Assembly (NCBI GenBank): GCA_026419785.1
Contig: JAODTK010005867.1
Coordinates: 268,501-332,500, forward strand
Reading direction: 5' to 3'
Length of the DNA stretch: 64,000 nt
Source of the DNA: Sclerodactyla briareus
Lineage: Eukaryota; Echinodermata; Holothuroidea; Dendrochirotida; Sclerodactylidae
Every line of letters begins with the position of its first letter. Positions within the stretch are counted from its first letter, which is position 1. Of the stretch, positions 33,805 to 46,364 are shown one piece after another. A program made the position numbers and the translations under genes. Under the pieces are notes generated by a model, which was not told the origin of the DNA, did not search any database, and saw nothing but the letters and a program-made list of their open reading frames with translations.

Positions 33805-36035
33805 ACGTTCAGCAATGTTGTAAAATTTACCCAAGGCTGTGCCAAATTTACAGATCCTGATATCAATAGAGGTTGTTGGGAGCAACAAGAGTCTTCTCGG
33901 CATGCTTTCGGTTCACGACATCCGGAGGCCGTGTGCCTTATCCCCGTTGTTTTCGTTTTGCATGCTCTGTCATATAGATGAAACATTATCCGCATCCATC
34001 GTTAGCCCAAGGTAATGAAAAGAGGCGATCAGCACAGGCACATGGTCTCGCGATAATTGAGCAATACCCGTCGCGTTTGAACTTTTTAAATTACATCACG
34101 AATAAAGCAAAAACACGTCCTGTTGAAAGCGTTATACTATCTATGAACATGTCCAAAACAACGAACTACCAGAACCAGACGAATTGTTCTATTACATTGA
34201 TTGATTGAAGTGTCCTTGATTGCTCAATGGAGTAGATACTGTGAATGTCATTGTGAGACGTATCTGAAATGCCGGGGGGAGGGTACTAAAATCCTATTTG
34301 GTCTCATCTCATACAACTGCAAACTGTAGTCCACTCCTGCCCGGTTATAAAATCCTTTTGACTTTTCAAATGAGTGGAAGTTACATCCAACCAACATTTT
34401 AAATCCCATTATGTTGAATTCTTCTCCTTTTTATACCGGGTGCTTCTCTTGGCTGTAGTCGAACTGAACAGCACCGGAGGGGAACACCTGTGCTAAATTG
34501 CGAATATGTCGTCCTGAGGATACACTTGTCTTGTTTACCTTCTATTCTAATTAATCAGGGGTTTTGAAGCTATGGTGATCATGAGACGCGTTTTGCATTT
34601 GTATCCGTGAGCTAACAGCTCATACGGTCGAGAAAGCGTCATCAGTAGAGTTTGTGATTGAACGCCGAAGTCGCAGTTGCTCCACCTGCGAGTGGTATGA
34701 CTAAACTGAAACATGTGGAAAAACGGATCTATTAAGGCTAACGAGCCGTCCATTTCACTTTGGTTCACTTGAACCAGACTATGCGATTTATCCTATACGA
34801 AGGCGTTCAGTGTGCAGTATCCTTTTAATATATCCCATTTGAAAATTCACCTTCGAATCAACTGATTTGGGCAGAAAATTTCGCAATCGCTCCAGTCATA
34901 TGTGCGTTAATTTTCCAAAAGATAGATTGAATTCCCGTTACATTGAATTTTAATTCGACATACGTGATTGTGCTGCTCTAACAATCATATTTCATGGAAT
35001 ATTCATTCGAGTATTGTGTGCCATTTTAGTCTCCCAAACTCAGAACTTCAGAAGTGGCTTATACCTGTCTGGCGGCGTCGGATGTTCAACTCTCAATGTA
35101 AGCCACTTTGTGTTATCTGCTCGGTCATCGCGTCGACAACGTCCAACTGTAGGCTTTGTTGAGGGCATCACCGGGAAATCGCCAAGTGAGAATTCCAAAT
35201 GTATTCCCATCAAAGAGGGCGAGAACCTCCCGTACCTGCCGTAGTCACTCTCCTGATACAGACCACTTGCTGGTCTTAGTTAATGACTAGAATGTATAGG
35301 CACATGCGTCGAATAGCCACGGTTCGCGTCCACCTGACAGCAAATAATGCCGCCGCGGCGCGCTGGAAACAATTCCTGATCTCACCTTACAGACTGTTCA
35401 CGAAGCATTTTTAGACCCGTCCAGCTCATGGATGATCTGACCCTTCAGCGCTTTGGCAACGATATGGCCGATGCTGTTGTAAATGGGAGAAAAGCTTCAG
35501 CGTGCTTCCAAATGAGAACAGAACATTATTTCTCACTTTGAGTGACGTCCTTCTCCCACGTGTTTTACACTTTGCGAACTACGACACCCAGTGAGGGGGT
35601 GGGGGGGGGGGGTGGTGATGTCCAGCTGGTTACCATCTCGTATAACAACGCTCTGCAAAACTGAACGTGAGTAGCTATACGTCGTTTACTTCGTTGGAGA
35701 GCCTTCATTTGTGCCAGATTGTTTACCACTGTCGAACTGCCATTCCCTACCTTATACTGTCGATTCAAGTGATATAACAATGACCGTTCAGGCTCACTCA
35801 TGAAGAGAGAAAAATTGCCGATTGACAATCAGAAATCTGGAGAGTGAAAATATCTAACCCTAAGACCAAAAACGCATTAGTACATGTACGGTACGTGGCC
35901 AACTTTATCAGCCATTATTCCATAGGACAGGCATCCTGTCAACTTTAGCATTCATCAGTGGGAGTTTTTTTTTTTTTTTATCAAATTCCATGATGATTTT
36001 GATGAGTATTGCACAAGAGATGGGAAAGACGAAAA
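33805..36035. other. no clear gene; G run at about 35594-35611
   Basis: A 68-base exon-like stretch at 35030-35097 (+, acceptor CCATTTTAG, donor CAAT|GTAAGC) is open but too short to support. An 87-codon - strand frame (35565-35828) has no recognisable features. Confidence 0.35.
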
Positions 36036-36039
36036 CGCC

Positions 36040-36230
36040 TGCGGCGTCTCAATACTCGATTATGTACTCGCACCATATTGCTTGAGGTTCTGGCTACCTA
36101 TCCCTTTCATATGACGGCGCCAGATACCAATATAACAGCTGATCTGATTAAGTACCGCCACCAACCTATTGGTATGTTGACCTTGGAAGCATATCGCTGT
36201 CTCACGTAGGAACGATTAGATATTGCTGCG
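36040..36230 (+). repeat. dispersed repeat family delta, copy B
   Basis: Second copy of 24680-24870. In one frame both copies read AP-(x)3-ITADLI then RH, with mostly synonymous differences in that short block, hinting at an old coding origin. Confidence 0.55.
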
Positions 36231-36234
36231 AACA

Positions 36235-37190
36235 GTAACACCTGTTCAACAACAGTTATAAAAACGGAGAAAATTACAGAGACTGTGTGAAAGCTCTGTC
36301 ATTGAAAAGCTTCAATATCATACTTGGAGTGATTGCGTTCACCTTTATATTCAGGGAAAACTCGGTTTTGGTCCCTTTGTGCCATGACTAGGTTATGAGA
36401 CAGTACCATTATGTTCACACATCATTTCCTAATTGCTGATATCATTAAATTATGGCCAATGACATTCGTTCTTATAAACACATTTTTACGAAGGCACGTT
36501 TGCATAATGTCGCTTTCCACGAGCTTTTAACAGTGGAAACAATAATATTTTCAATTGATATCCTGTAAATCAACTCAGGTTTAGCGTTCATTCTCTCTAT
36601 TTTTGCCAAGTCATGCGAGTGAATTATTCCCTACATGTCGTGACAGTACTTTGTAAAATGCACCTCTTGCCAATTGCCTTGTGCCACATATCAGTTGTCA
36701 TTATGATTGATTTTATTACTGTCTACAACTATCCATAGAAATGAATGATCGACTAAACACTGCACTAGTCCTGATTGTATAAAAGAAGCAGTAAAATTTC
36801 ATCTGCATTAGAACTAAACTTTGAACTTCTTCTGCTCGTGTGTTATGTGTATGTTTGATAGTTTTTATCACAGTTCGGACGTAGCCGATATACCACCAAC
36901 ATAGTATTTCTTCTTACAACGCAAATTTTAACACTAATATTTATGATACATTCTCCACCTGTCATGGGACGTATGTTCCATAGTTATTGTTTTCTCATCT
37001 CATGCACTTCACGAAATTCTAAAATAAAGCGGTACGAACGTTTTTAACGGACAGACTATTTATAGATCCTCGTTTAGGACGATTCCGTTTACGGCTTCTT
37101 TTATTTGTGGGGCGTTCGATTGATTATCTCAAAACGTTGTTGATAACACAATTTGAGGACAGGTCTTTCTACAGCCGTCTCCCCTTATAC
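36235..37190. other. no gene seen
   Basis: AT-rich, no arrays, no frame of note. Confidence 0.5.
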
Positions 37191-37194
37191 ACCA

Positions 37195-37455
37195 AATCAG
37201 TTCAATCTCTGATTGATCGATCATTCGGAAGTTTGCCTTTTTACCAAGTCGAACTCTGACGACACGTTAACGTCGTCTCCCTCTTGTGCATATTAGAAAC
37301 ACTAGCATCAATTACGTTTGTTTCATCTACGTCGAGAATTCGATGGTAAAGTGGAATAATTCGGACAGTACCGCTTACAATCTGGAATAAGAAGGTATCT
37401 GACGTTAATACGGTATGGGTTCTGTAGTCTTGTACAACCGTATATGGATTATGAC
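37195..37455 (+). repeat. dispersed repeat family beta, copy B
   Basis: Second copy of 7905-8230. Confidence 0.6.
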
Positions 37456-37459
37456 TACA

Positions 37460-39640
37460 TTATTTTTTAGGCAGTTCCTGCGAAAATCTTCGATCAAGTT
37501 GTCCTGATTATAGGGCACATCACTTAGCTACAATATTACGGTTGAGAAACGCTGACATGGCGTGAGGTACCGGACATTGACGAAGTGCACTGTGATGATC
37601 ACGGCGTAGTAGATACACGGAAGCTGCATCAAAAAATTGATTGATCGCTTTCGAGAAACACCTCTACAGAAACGAAGAATAAATAATGATAGGTAAGATT
37701 ATTTGAACAAAATATGGAGCTTCCGAGGAAATGTTCAATGATTGTCACGTATTTCAATTATTTTCTTCATGGGAAAACGCCACCACCGTTTTTTTCATGT
37801 TTTTAGTTATTAGTGTATATACGGCCATACTATCAGAGATCCTGAGCCACTCATTAAGTTACGCGCTGAGCCCACAGTTGTGGATCACTCAGAAGACTCG
37901 TGACGCTCTCATTAACAGTAATTGCCTAATTTTCAACTCTGCTCTACACAACTGTGCGTTCGTTTTGGCGAGCAAATTGTATGCCTCCTCTGCCCCTTCG
38001 CTGCTTGTTAATCGGTCGTGTAGAAGCGTTTTGCATGTATTCTCATTCTCAGGTTAGCGAATGGTTCATCGAGTATTATTTAGATGTGATGAACTCTGAG
38101 AGGAACCCAGGCAGGTTTACTGTTTAATGGGTATCGGGTAAACTCTCAATTAGTCAGCCGTAAGTGTTCATAATAACCTCGCGTGGGACCTGGCGGTGTA
38201 TACAGCAATTAGAGAAACGCAATTTAGGCCTCTGAAAATGCGAGTTACTCAGGCTGGGTGATTCCAGAGGGAATGTCCACTTCAAATTATACAGGCTTTT
38301 GCATAATAACAACCCTTTCGCTTCAGAATTAGAATAAGTGTTCTATGAATTTTCAGTCAGCAAGAGAAAAATTCCACAGCTCCGATTTAAGCCTCCCGAG
38401 GGCCATATTCGTTGTTTGATTGGCATTGGAATGGAGTTGCTGTGACACGGATCCGCTGGAAATAGATGCCGATTGATGCCGATGGAAAGCTGTGGCGGGA
38501 AAAAAAAAAAAGAACCGACGAAAATTGGACCCACTATTTAGTTCGAGCAATACTGTATGTCGAGCAATCGTTAAATTATAAATATCGTTATTAAAAGTTT
38601 TATTCTTTCATTTCGAATTTGGGGAGAGGCATTTAACACCGGCACCTCCACGACACGCTTGCTAACATGGCTGCGCCAAATCATTCAGTAGAGGAAAACA
38701 GTCTGTACTGAACATCAAACATACCTACCTACGGTTTTTTCATTCATTTGAAACGTGGCGGCTGTTAACCTCCAATCGATTCTGATTCTCCCATTATCAA
38801 TTTGGGTATACCTCGGATGTATCCATATTCTTTCGACGTTGTGGATAATCTCAGAACTCAGAGTATCCACACAATTCGGTACGGGAGATCACGCCTTACT
38901 AGTATGCGATACTTCATGTCAAGTTTGATTTAGCGCCATATAAAAATCGAATCCATCGCAAAATCGAAAAGACCATCTGGTCCAATTTAGCCAGGCTGCC
39001 TCTCAGTTTCGCTGGAAAGGATTTTCGTCCCTCGGTATAGTGTAAGCATTACAACGAGGGGTGGCGTAGAACGAAGCTACGTGACAAACAAGAGGAGTAT
39101 GGCTGGTGATCCCGCACGGGGCCATTTCATTCAAAACTCTTGATCGTGAGTGCTGCTGTTTCCAGTTCAGGGAGAGAAAATACCGGGGCCATGCCTTGGA
39201 GAAACATTGTGGCATTAAGACAACTTGTCTGAGGAAACATACACGGTATTGGCGAAGTCCACCCATTAAAAATGTCTCTTCTTCTCGTCATTGGTACTGA
39301 ACAAATCGCATTTTGGAGGAACGCCACATGAAATTGCGGAGTCTGATTTTGCACCAGCTTTTCTATTGTGAGGAAATGTCGCAGTGTTTTCTAACAAGAT
39401 AAATTCAGATGTAAGCTACACGTGTTGGGGCTGAATGGTTTACATGATCACACCAGTAATACGACACGGATAGCGTGAACAAATTCAAAACAGCAGTCCG
39501 GGTGATTTTCGTCAGAAGAAGCGATTACTCTTATTCGTTAGAAGTAACGAATTTAGAAATCGGCCGATGTTTTATTGCAAACATGAATATGCATGATGTC
39601 GTCTTACTACAGTCGCTTCAATAGTGATAGCATACGCTAG
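37460..39640. other. no gene seen
   Basis: A 108-codon frame at 37731-38057 (+) has no splice context or recognisable motif. Confidence 0.4.
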
Positions 39641-39740
39641 TTGCGATGTCGATGAGAGTGTCCATTGCAGGTAAATGGTTATTGTTAGTAAATACTTGCA
39701 AACACCATGTGCGTAGGCTTTACGCAATAGTTATCACGTA

Positions 39741-40505
39741 CTCATGTAAAAGTATTAAGTATGAAGGTAATGCTGACACCGTACGTTCATGTTGTATAGT
39801 ACTAAGTACGTTCCTAATAACAAAGATACCGGGAGTATGTATAGGTATGACGTGGTTAAAACATAACACGGGACGTAATACTGTACTAATTTCGTTCAGA
39901 CATGAACAAGTATGTGGTAATTGCTTTGCACGTAAGTATCACGTATGTGTAATATGTTAACAAAAGCAACCTAACATGCTTACGTAAACAATATTTTTTA
40001 TCGATATACTGGTAGAACGTATATACGCACCAAATTTTGTATGTGTCATTATAATGTGTAAACGGCAATATTACCACGTATGTATGCGGGTAACGTACAC
40101 GATAATATTACGTAGGTACATACGTTTTACGTACGTCCGCGATAATCACTATACGCGCGTAGGCGAGTGTGTTAATTAAATTTCAGTGACTTACCTAACA
40201 GTAGCACGCGAACGTTTGTTAGTGTACATAATAATTCCGTACGTACGTTATTGGCCTGCGTATGTTTTACTAATAAATACGTACATTTACTGGTTTGAAA
40301 AATCCGTACGTACGTATATCGATATCACGTAATATGATATGTACGTGCGTTGGAAGTATGGCGTTAATTGGTATTACTTTTACATGAATAAGTTGAATTT
40401 AATAATACGCGCAGATTGCGGTGACGAACTCTAATTCTGGTAATCAAACGTAATCTAACGTTCGTGGGCTACGTTACTATAGTATGTGATAACTACACAC
40501 ACGTA
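39741..40505. repeat. ACGT/TACGTA-dense tract
   Basis: By hand count 27 ACGT tetramers occur in about 765 bases, several as TACGTACGT (near 40130, 40239 and 40307). Base composition alone would give about three. CpG and TpA steps alternate through the tract, giving runs of alternating purine and pyrimidine. No tandem period is obvious and no gene is visible. Confidence 0.8.
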
Positions 40506-40700
40506 TAAATATGATTGCTTACATATTGCGATATTGAACCGAGACCAGACTTAGCAATTCTTATAATTTTCTTTCAGAGGTTTCATATTTCTAGCAGGAC
40601 TCACCCGTTTGTACACAAGTGTTATTCCTGACACAATCGCTCTATAAGAAAAGACTGTGCTGGTTCTACTACTTTTTTGGGGGGGAATTACACTCGTTAG

Positions 40701-40897
40701 TGATGACAAATCTTCGAATATTTCGAAACGGCGTGGTGAACTCTCCAACAGGACCGTGGTTTTTCGTGGATATTGATGCCCTCTTCATGGGCACGAATAT
40801 GACCTTTCTTCGATTATACAGACCACACACGGAGTGTGAAGAGGGTTTGAAAAATCCACTAATTGACATTGCACACAAAGGCCGAATGGAATTCTGG
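40701..40897 (+). CDS. candidate exon, unknown protein
   Basis: Two bases plus 65 open codons lie between CACTCGTTAG and the donor TTCTGG|GTAATA. The peptide reads MTNLRIFRNGVVNS, then GPWFFVDIDALFMG, then a charged PHTECEEGLK, and ends GRMEFW. The acceptor has a G run in place of a pyrimidine tract, which is a weak point, and the antisense strand is also open for 122 codons. I do not recognise the protein. Confidence 0.3.
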
Positions 40898-41719
40898 GTA
40901 ATATCGATAAAATGGCGGCGCCCATGACACAAGTATTCGTAGAAGTAAGAAGATCTGTTCGTTAGTTCACGAATCACCAGGACTGTCAGATGTCTATTAG
41001 AGTAGTAGTAGTATTGGGACCACGATGTAAACAACATCGATCTTCTCTCTCGTCATACAAAACCAGAAGAAACTCCTCAACTACGAATCCTGCATTTTGT
41101 CTGAACGGATCATTATAGGAGTTTTCCTCCGCACGGGTTTCACTCATTCGACCTGAACGTGGACGTTCTCGCCATCGAATTCAATTCTTCTCAGACCACG
41201 ATAGCTATATCGTTGACGATAGGGCATCGATTATAGAAAATATTAAATGACCAATGAGTCGCGACTACAACACTCGGGATGGAAGTAACAACACCTTGGG
41301 CAACAGAGCACGAACACTGTAACTAGGTCCCTTGGGACAGTTCGGACAAGGTCGTCTTGATCACGCTCGCTAGTCGAGAGGAGTGTTCAAGGATTTGTCT
41401 CAAAATAGTTCACATAATTGTTCAGACATGAGGCACTTGAAGTGTTCCACATGCGGATCATTGAATTGGCTCAGGAAAATATATTGATTATACGTTTCAT
41501 CTTGGTTGACCAGAGGATCTAATGTCTTCATCCAGAAAATATGAATCATGTGTAACGTTAATCAGTTGCAACAAGGAAAAGCTCGAGGTACGCGTATACG
41601 AAATGTTTTATGATTATGGCCCGCAATCTCTGCCGAAGTGCATCGTATTGGAACTGGTTCTGGATATACCAATTCATTCGCAGTCGGATTGTTATTAGAT
41701 TCCATTGAAATTACATATT

Positions 41720-41738
41720 TTATATATATATATATTAT

Positions 41739-41780
<42 letters not shown>

Positions 41781-41876
41781 TATATTATATATATATATAA
41801 TATATATATATATAATATATATATATTATATATATATATATATAGATATATATATATATATAATATATATATATAA
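41720..41876. repeat. TA microsatellite
   Basis: About 155 bp of (TA)n with regular phase breaks. Confidence 0.98.
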
Positions 41877-42849
41877 AGTCATATTCTTTATATGACAACA
41901 TACGATCTGCGAATGCCACATGCCAATAATTGCATACCGTTTTCCGAACTCGCTGCGTTTGGCCTTGAAAATCGCGTATTGTTATCGAACGTTTTATGTA
42001 CAACCGCAAAACCTGCCGGTCATGGACATATGGAACTCTAACGAAATACAGCGGGAAAAAAGTATAAGCTGATAGCAGCTTTCCACTTTACACTGACAAG
42101 TGTATGTCCACCACATCGCAATATCACGGCTCTGAGAACAGATGACATAAAAATCTAATCAGTTTTTTTTGTAATAAGCTTCTAGTTTGCCTTAGCTCGA
42201 CTTCTTCCACAGATGGGAGAAATCAATACTAGTCAGACTAAAGGAGACCAGGAGTACGTTGAATGATTAGGTAATGAAGAACGTAACGGTAAAGAAAAGT
42301 ACAAGTAAGCTGTTCTTTGCTCACGTGATATCAGTTCCTCGTAGAATTCGCAACGGATGGACAGTGCGGTGTACAATTGTATCTTCCTTGATATATGGAG
42401 TGGATTTAGATTATTTCCAGAAAACCAAACTGGTTACAACCACGCCTGGAATGTTGCATATTGAATAACGTATAGAAAAGGTTTTCATTGGTTTACTCAC
42501 TTCGGGTAATGTAGAAACGCTGCGTCAAAACTAAGGAATGGTATCTGTTATTACCAGAGGATTGTCACACCCACAATGACATAAAGTGTCTGTCCGCTTG
42601 TCACGTTATTTATCGACTGATATTCATGGGATTGAGAATCGCTCATATACGTTATTCTACGATTCACATTCGGAGACGGTGGATTTATTAGGATAACGAT
42701 TCATATAATTATTCGCATATTTCTGACGTGTGTCTAACTTCTATACCTGGTGCCCATTGGATCATCAACCAAACTGTCGAGAGGACCTTTTCAGTTACTG
42801 AATTAATCAAGGTGAGAGACCACATGGATATCGGGGAAGGAAAATGTCG

Positions 42850-43040
42850 AGCTACCTGGTCACCCCTTCGCGGGTGGTGATCGACCCATATGCCTGGTCT
42901 CAGGACCACTCCCGGAACGTCGTCGCAGCGATCCCGCGCCCCGACCGCCGAAGCACCTCTTCCGTATCGGCATCCGGCGGGTAGCATCGAACCTAACCTC
43001 TACCAACTTGGTCGCCTACCGGACGAAGCGGCGAACGGAG
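42850..43040 (+). CDS. exon-family copy 3 (HLFRI motif), open
   Basis: From 42885 the frame is open for 52 codons to a donor (GAG|GTAACG, GT at 43041), phase 0 as in copy 1. The peptide GPLPERRRS then PPKHLFRIGIRRV matches copy 1 with three substitutions in 33 codons, against 17 codons changed only synonymously. After IRRV the two copies lose protein similarity but keep identical length (60 bases) to the donor, consistent with a compensated pair of single-base indels. Upstream of 42885 the alignment to copy 1 needs a one-base gap, so the first part may be frameshifted. Whether the copy is expressed cannot be told from sequence. Confidence 0.6.
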
Positions 43041-43049
43041 GTAACGTCA

Positions 43050-44415
43050 TTTGTATTTCTGTCTCCAAACTCTTGGGTGTGTGATGGGTGATTTTTTTTC
43101 CGTCGGAAATTGGAAGAAATCCCCGCTGGCGCAAGTGGAAACGTAAATTGTTAGCGTTTTAACGTTTGGTAATTAACTAAAACAAAATACGTAATGTGGT
43201 CCTGGTTATGCGGGCAATGTTATTCCGCGTGTGCTTGTAGGCGGAATATAACCTCGCGGCAATCGTGGCATACTCGAGATGTGGGACATGTAATCATGGG
43301 AATGTAATCATGTTCCTCTTCCGGCACTCACCCTCCCCCGCCCAACCCATATTTGTATATGAGGGACCGTTAATACTCTAATAGACTCATAACAATTTCC
43401 TGAATATCTGACTCAAAGCAGATAGTCTCCGATGGCACAGTTATCAGTGAGGTTTCAAATATGCAAGAGGTTTAACCTTTATTGGCTACAGGTGCTTTGT
43501 GCTGCCGAACTGCCGAAACAGCATACGAATGATAGATTCATCGTATTATTGCAACAACATGACATGTCAGGAATTCCAAGTTTCGACCTTTAACAGTTAT
43601 GGACCATGTTACAACCCTGCATTAATAATACAAAGTACATCCGCCATGTAGCCTGTATGTCGTTTCTACGATAGTAGTAGTTATATAACGGGAGACCTCA
43701 ACTCGCAAGTACATATTCGCCGGACTAATCTGGACTAAATCCCGCAGCATCCTCTTGTGGAAAATGAAAATAATGAAAATGCAGAAGTTTCTGACGAAAT
43801 ACCACAAGTAGAATGCGCATTAACACGATTCTCGTTACAACGTTTCCGTCATTTCCCCGTTCAAGAAATGATAATCATCAGATTATTCTCCTATTCATCT
43901 TTCTCATGTTTTACCTATCTCAGACTGAGTACGTATATTGTTCACGAACAAGGTCACACCTTGGAGAAATTTTTGACAGTATCATTGAATAGAAATAAGA
44001 ATACAAGCAACTTGCATGCTATTATGTGTACCCCATACTAAATACCTCAACTTTTTTTTAAACTACCGTGGGGCAACCATAGTCACACATTGCAGACAGT
44101 TCATTCATGTATACTTTGTTATGACGCATCACACGCGCCGATCAACATTTAGATTTGATACCAACAAGCATCTTCAGTTCCATCTGTGACAAACGTGGCC
44201 TAATTAGATTGCTCAGCATGGTATATAGATGTGATAACCCGATTAGAGCTTATGAGGGTATAGGTGAAATAAGCAGAACATATCACTGACCTCCGGAGCA
44301 ACATTTGGCTGAAATCCATCCTCTACTGGCTGGTGACTCGCCAGATTTCTGAATTCAGTCTTCGTCTTCACTTTATAATTCCGCTGCAATACAGTGATTT
44401 TTTTGTGGTTACTGT
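43050..44415. other. no gene seen
   Basis: A 94-codon frame at 43757-44041 (+) shows no motif. Confidence 0.45.
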
Positions 44416-44419
44416 TCTT

Positions 44420-44590
44420 ACGGGATATTTGCATTAGTCTCGTCTGTCGACTGTGAGCAGTCACGTTCAACTCGAACTTCGCTCCTGCAGGTTCCAAGAA
44501 AGTGCACTGGCCATGGAGTTCGTGATAGTCTGGGGAGGGGGACCCCACGTGTAAAATGCAGTTCCCGGAGCAGGTTGGGATTGACAGACA
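44420..44590 (+). mobile_element. SINE fragment
   Basis: GCATTAGTCTCGTCTGTCGA, GAGCAGTCACGTTCAA, CCTGCAGGTT, ATGGAGTTC and TCCCGGAGCAGG align in order with the SINE at 20757-21257. Confidence 0.75.
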
Positions 44591-44655
44591 CAGGGAGTGT
44601 GATTGTGATCGAATGTTGGAATTAGCGGAATAATCGGAGCGATTCGATTGGCCTA

Positions 44656-44725
44656 ACATTGTTTGTCACTAACTGGGTAGAGCGCCGAACTTGTATCCCG
44701 AGGTTTTGGATTAGAATTCATGTTG
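44656..44725 (+). pseudogene. tRNA-like sequence (SINE head or tRNA relic)
   Basis: CTAACTGGGTAGAGCGC resembles an A-box and D arm. CGAACTTGTATCCCG resembles an anticodon arm with TGT, as in threonine tRNA. GGATTAGAATTC is a damaged B-box. It lies only 70 bases after a SINE fragment but on its 3' side, so it is probably a separate insertion. Confidence 0.5.
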
Positions 44726-44959
44726 TTACCTTGAGCTAGGTACTACTACTTACTCCATTTCGATTGCTCACGATGAGTCGGTAGATTATTACTGCATGTT
44801 GCCCGCTGCGTGTAATTACCACCCCCTTCCCCTTCAACATTGCGGTCAATGCCCAGGAGTCGTTGCCTCATTCTGTGACCTGGGAACGGTTCTCAGTTGT
44901 CAGTAGATTGCGATTAAGATTCGGGTTTATAGTCTTTTATCAAGGCCTTCTCTCACCGC

Positions 44960-45170
44960 GAGCGAATAAATCCCCTGGTCATTGGTAACCTGATAAAGAC
45001 CTTGCCCGCACCACCCAGGGGCACGGTTCGCTCACGACCTACTACACCCCTGGCAGCCAACGCAGCGGCGCCTACTTCCGTAACCTCGCAGGTACCCACT
45101 TTAACACGTGGGTTAGCGTGTAAAGGACTGCCTCCCCTGCCAGGCTTGCGACCCCCCAACCTAAAAGATT
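44960..45170. other. GC- and CpG-rich patch
   Basis: Markedly more GC-rich than its surroundings, with open frames on both strands (65 and 68 codons) that are proline/glycine/arginine rich. It could be part of a transposon or a small CpG island. Nothing recognised. Confidence 0.5.
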
Positions 45171-45199
45171 TTTCCGGTTCTATCCAAACATTACGCTAA

Positions 45200-46220
45200 T
45201 ATCTATAGTTAGGATAGTTCAAAATGTTTTGAAAAACAAACAATAACGCAAACAAAGGTCAATGTTGGCTGTTGACAATTGGTAACGAAACGCAGATTAA
45301 ACAAACATACCAACAGGTTCTTGATACCACAAACCCGTCTCTCCTCATTACCTATTACATACATCTGATCTTAGTCATGTGTACTGTTGCTACTGGTTGT
45401 TTCAGTTTGCATCTGCAATCTATATGCCGACAACCGCAAATTGACATGACTTCGGCTGTCACATTCAAACCTTCTGCGTCTAGCTCAAAATCGAGTTTCC
45501 GGGGGACTTTCACTTCCTCTGTTCGGGTCAGGTTTCATTGGATTGACATACTGCTTGAATACATTTGTTCTCACGACGACAGTTGATAAGGCTACTCGTG
45601 AGGCTGAGAACAGGTCCTGAGATAGTTGTTTATGAGGTAGTAGAGTATCACACCGTAATATCATAAATGATAAATGTCAAATCAGCATGCACAGTTGCAT
45701 GATGTACAAGAAACCTCATCCGATTTGCATCCAGTAGGTCTCAAGTTCTCGAATCCTGGTCAAGCCCTATACCAAAGTTCCAAAGTGACATTCATTCCAA
45801 GGTTTGTGATATTTCCGTCCTCCTATGCCCGCCCCAAAACTTGACATTAACTCTGCTGTGGGCTCTTAGAGCATCATCTCAAACAAGATAATATATAGGC
45901 TTAGACCACCTCCAGTAGCGTGGTGACAAAAGGTTCAGATAGTATGGCAGCTCGTAAAGCAGCAGGCGAAAAATAGGAATGAAGGAGGAGAGAAAAATGA
46001 GAGAGAAGAAAGAAGAGGAAGGGGAACATATCGTCGCACTGGCAGATATGTCGTATGACTAAACAGCTTGAAACTAACTGGGATTCCAAGATATCTAGCG
46101 ACAAAGACGTGACAAAATCGGGGTAAAGCATCATACCCTCATTGACATTCCATAGCATTCATAACTGATGCAGTACCATTTCGAAACTTGTAACAGGCAA
46201 TAAATATTGATGATGACATC
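45200..46220. other. no gene seen
   Basis: A 104-codon frame (45272-45586 +) has no recognisable features. A purine-rich patch lies near 45970-46020. Confidence 0.4.
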
Positions 46221-46226
46221 ACTCAC

Positions 46227-46355
46227 TGTGACAACTCGGACTTGGACAACTTGGACAAGTTCCCACAATCCACCGAAGAAAAGCATTGCTCCTGGCACGG
46301 CAAGCTCAGCTATCATCAAGAGTCTTTCCTCCCTCGAGATGCCGATAAACTTCAT
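46227..46355 (-). CDS. candidate first coding exon with hydrophobic segment
   Basis: On the - strand an ATG begins 43 codons ending at the donor GTCACA|GTGAGTG, phase 0. The peptide starts MKFIGISREERLLMIAEL, then a hydrophobic stretch (AVPGAMLFFGGLW) and VQVVQVRVV, which could be a signal anchor or membrane segment. The start context is not strong and no acceptor is needed if this is the first coding exon. Protein unknown; chance is possible, though the donor is good. Confidence 0.35.
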
Positions 46356-46364
46356 TTGCCCTTT

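Noticed and set aside
41638-42009. Tyrosine/isoleucine-rich frames on both strands
   Set aside because: They are translations of the TA microsatellite.
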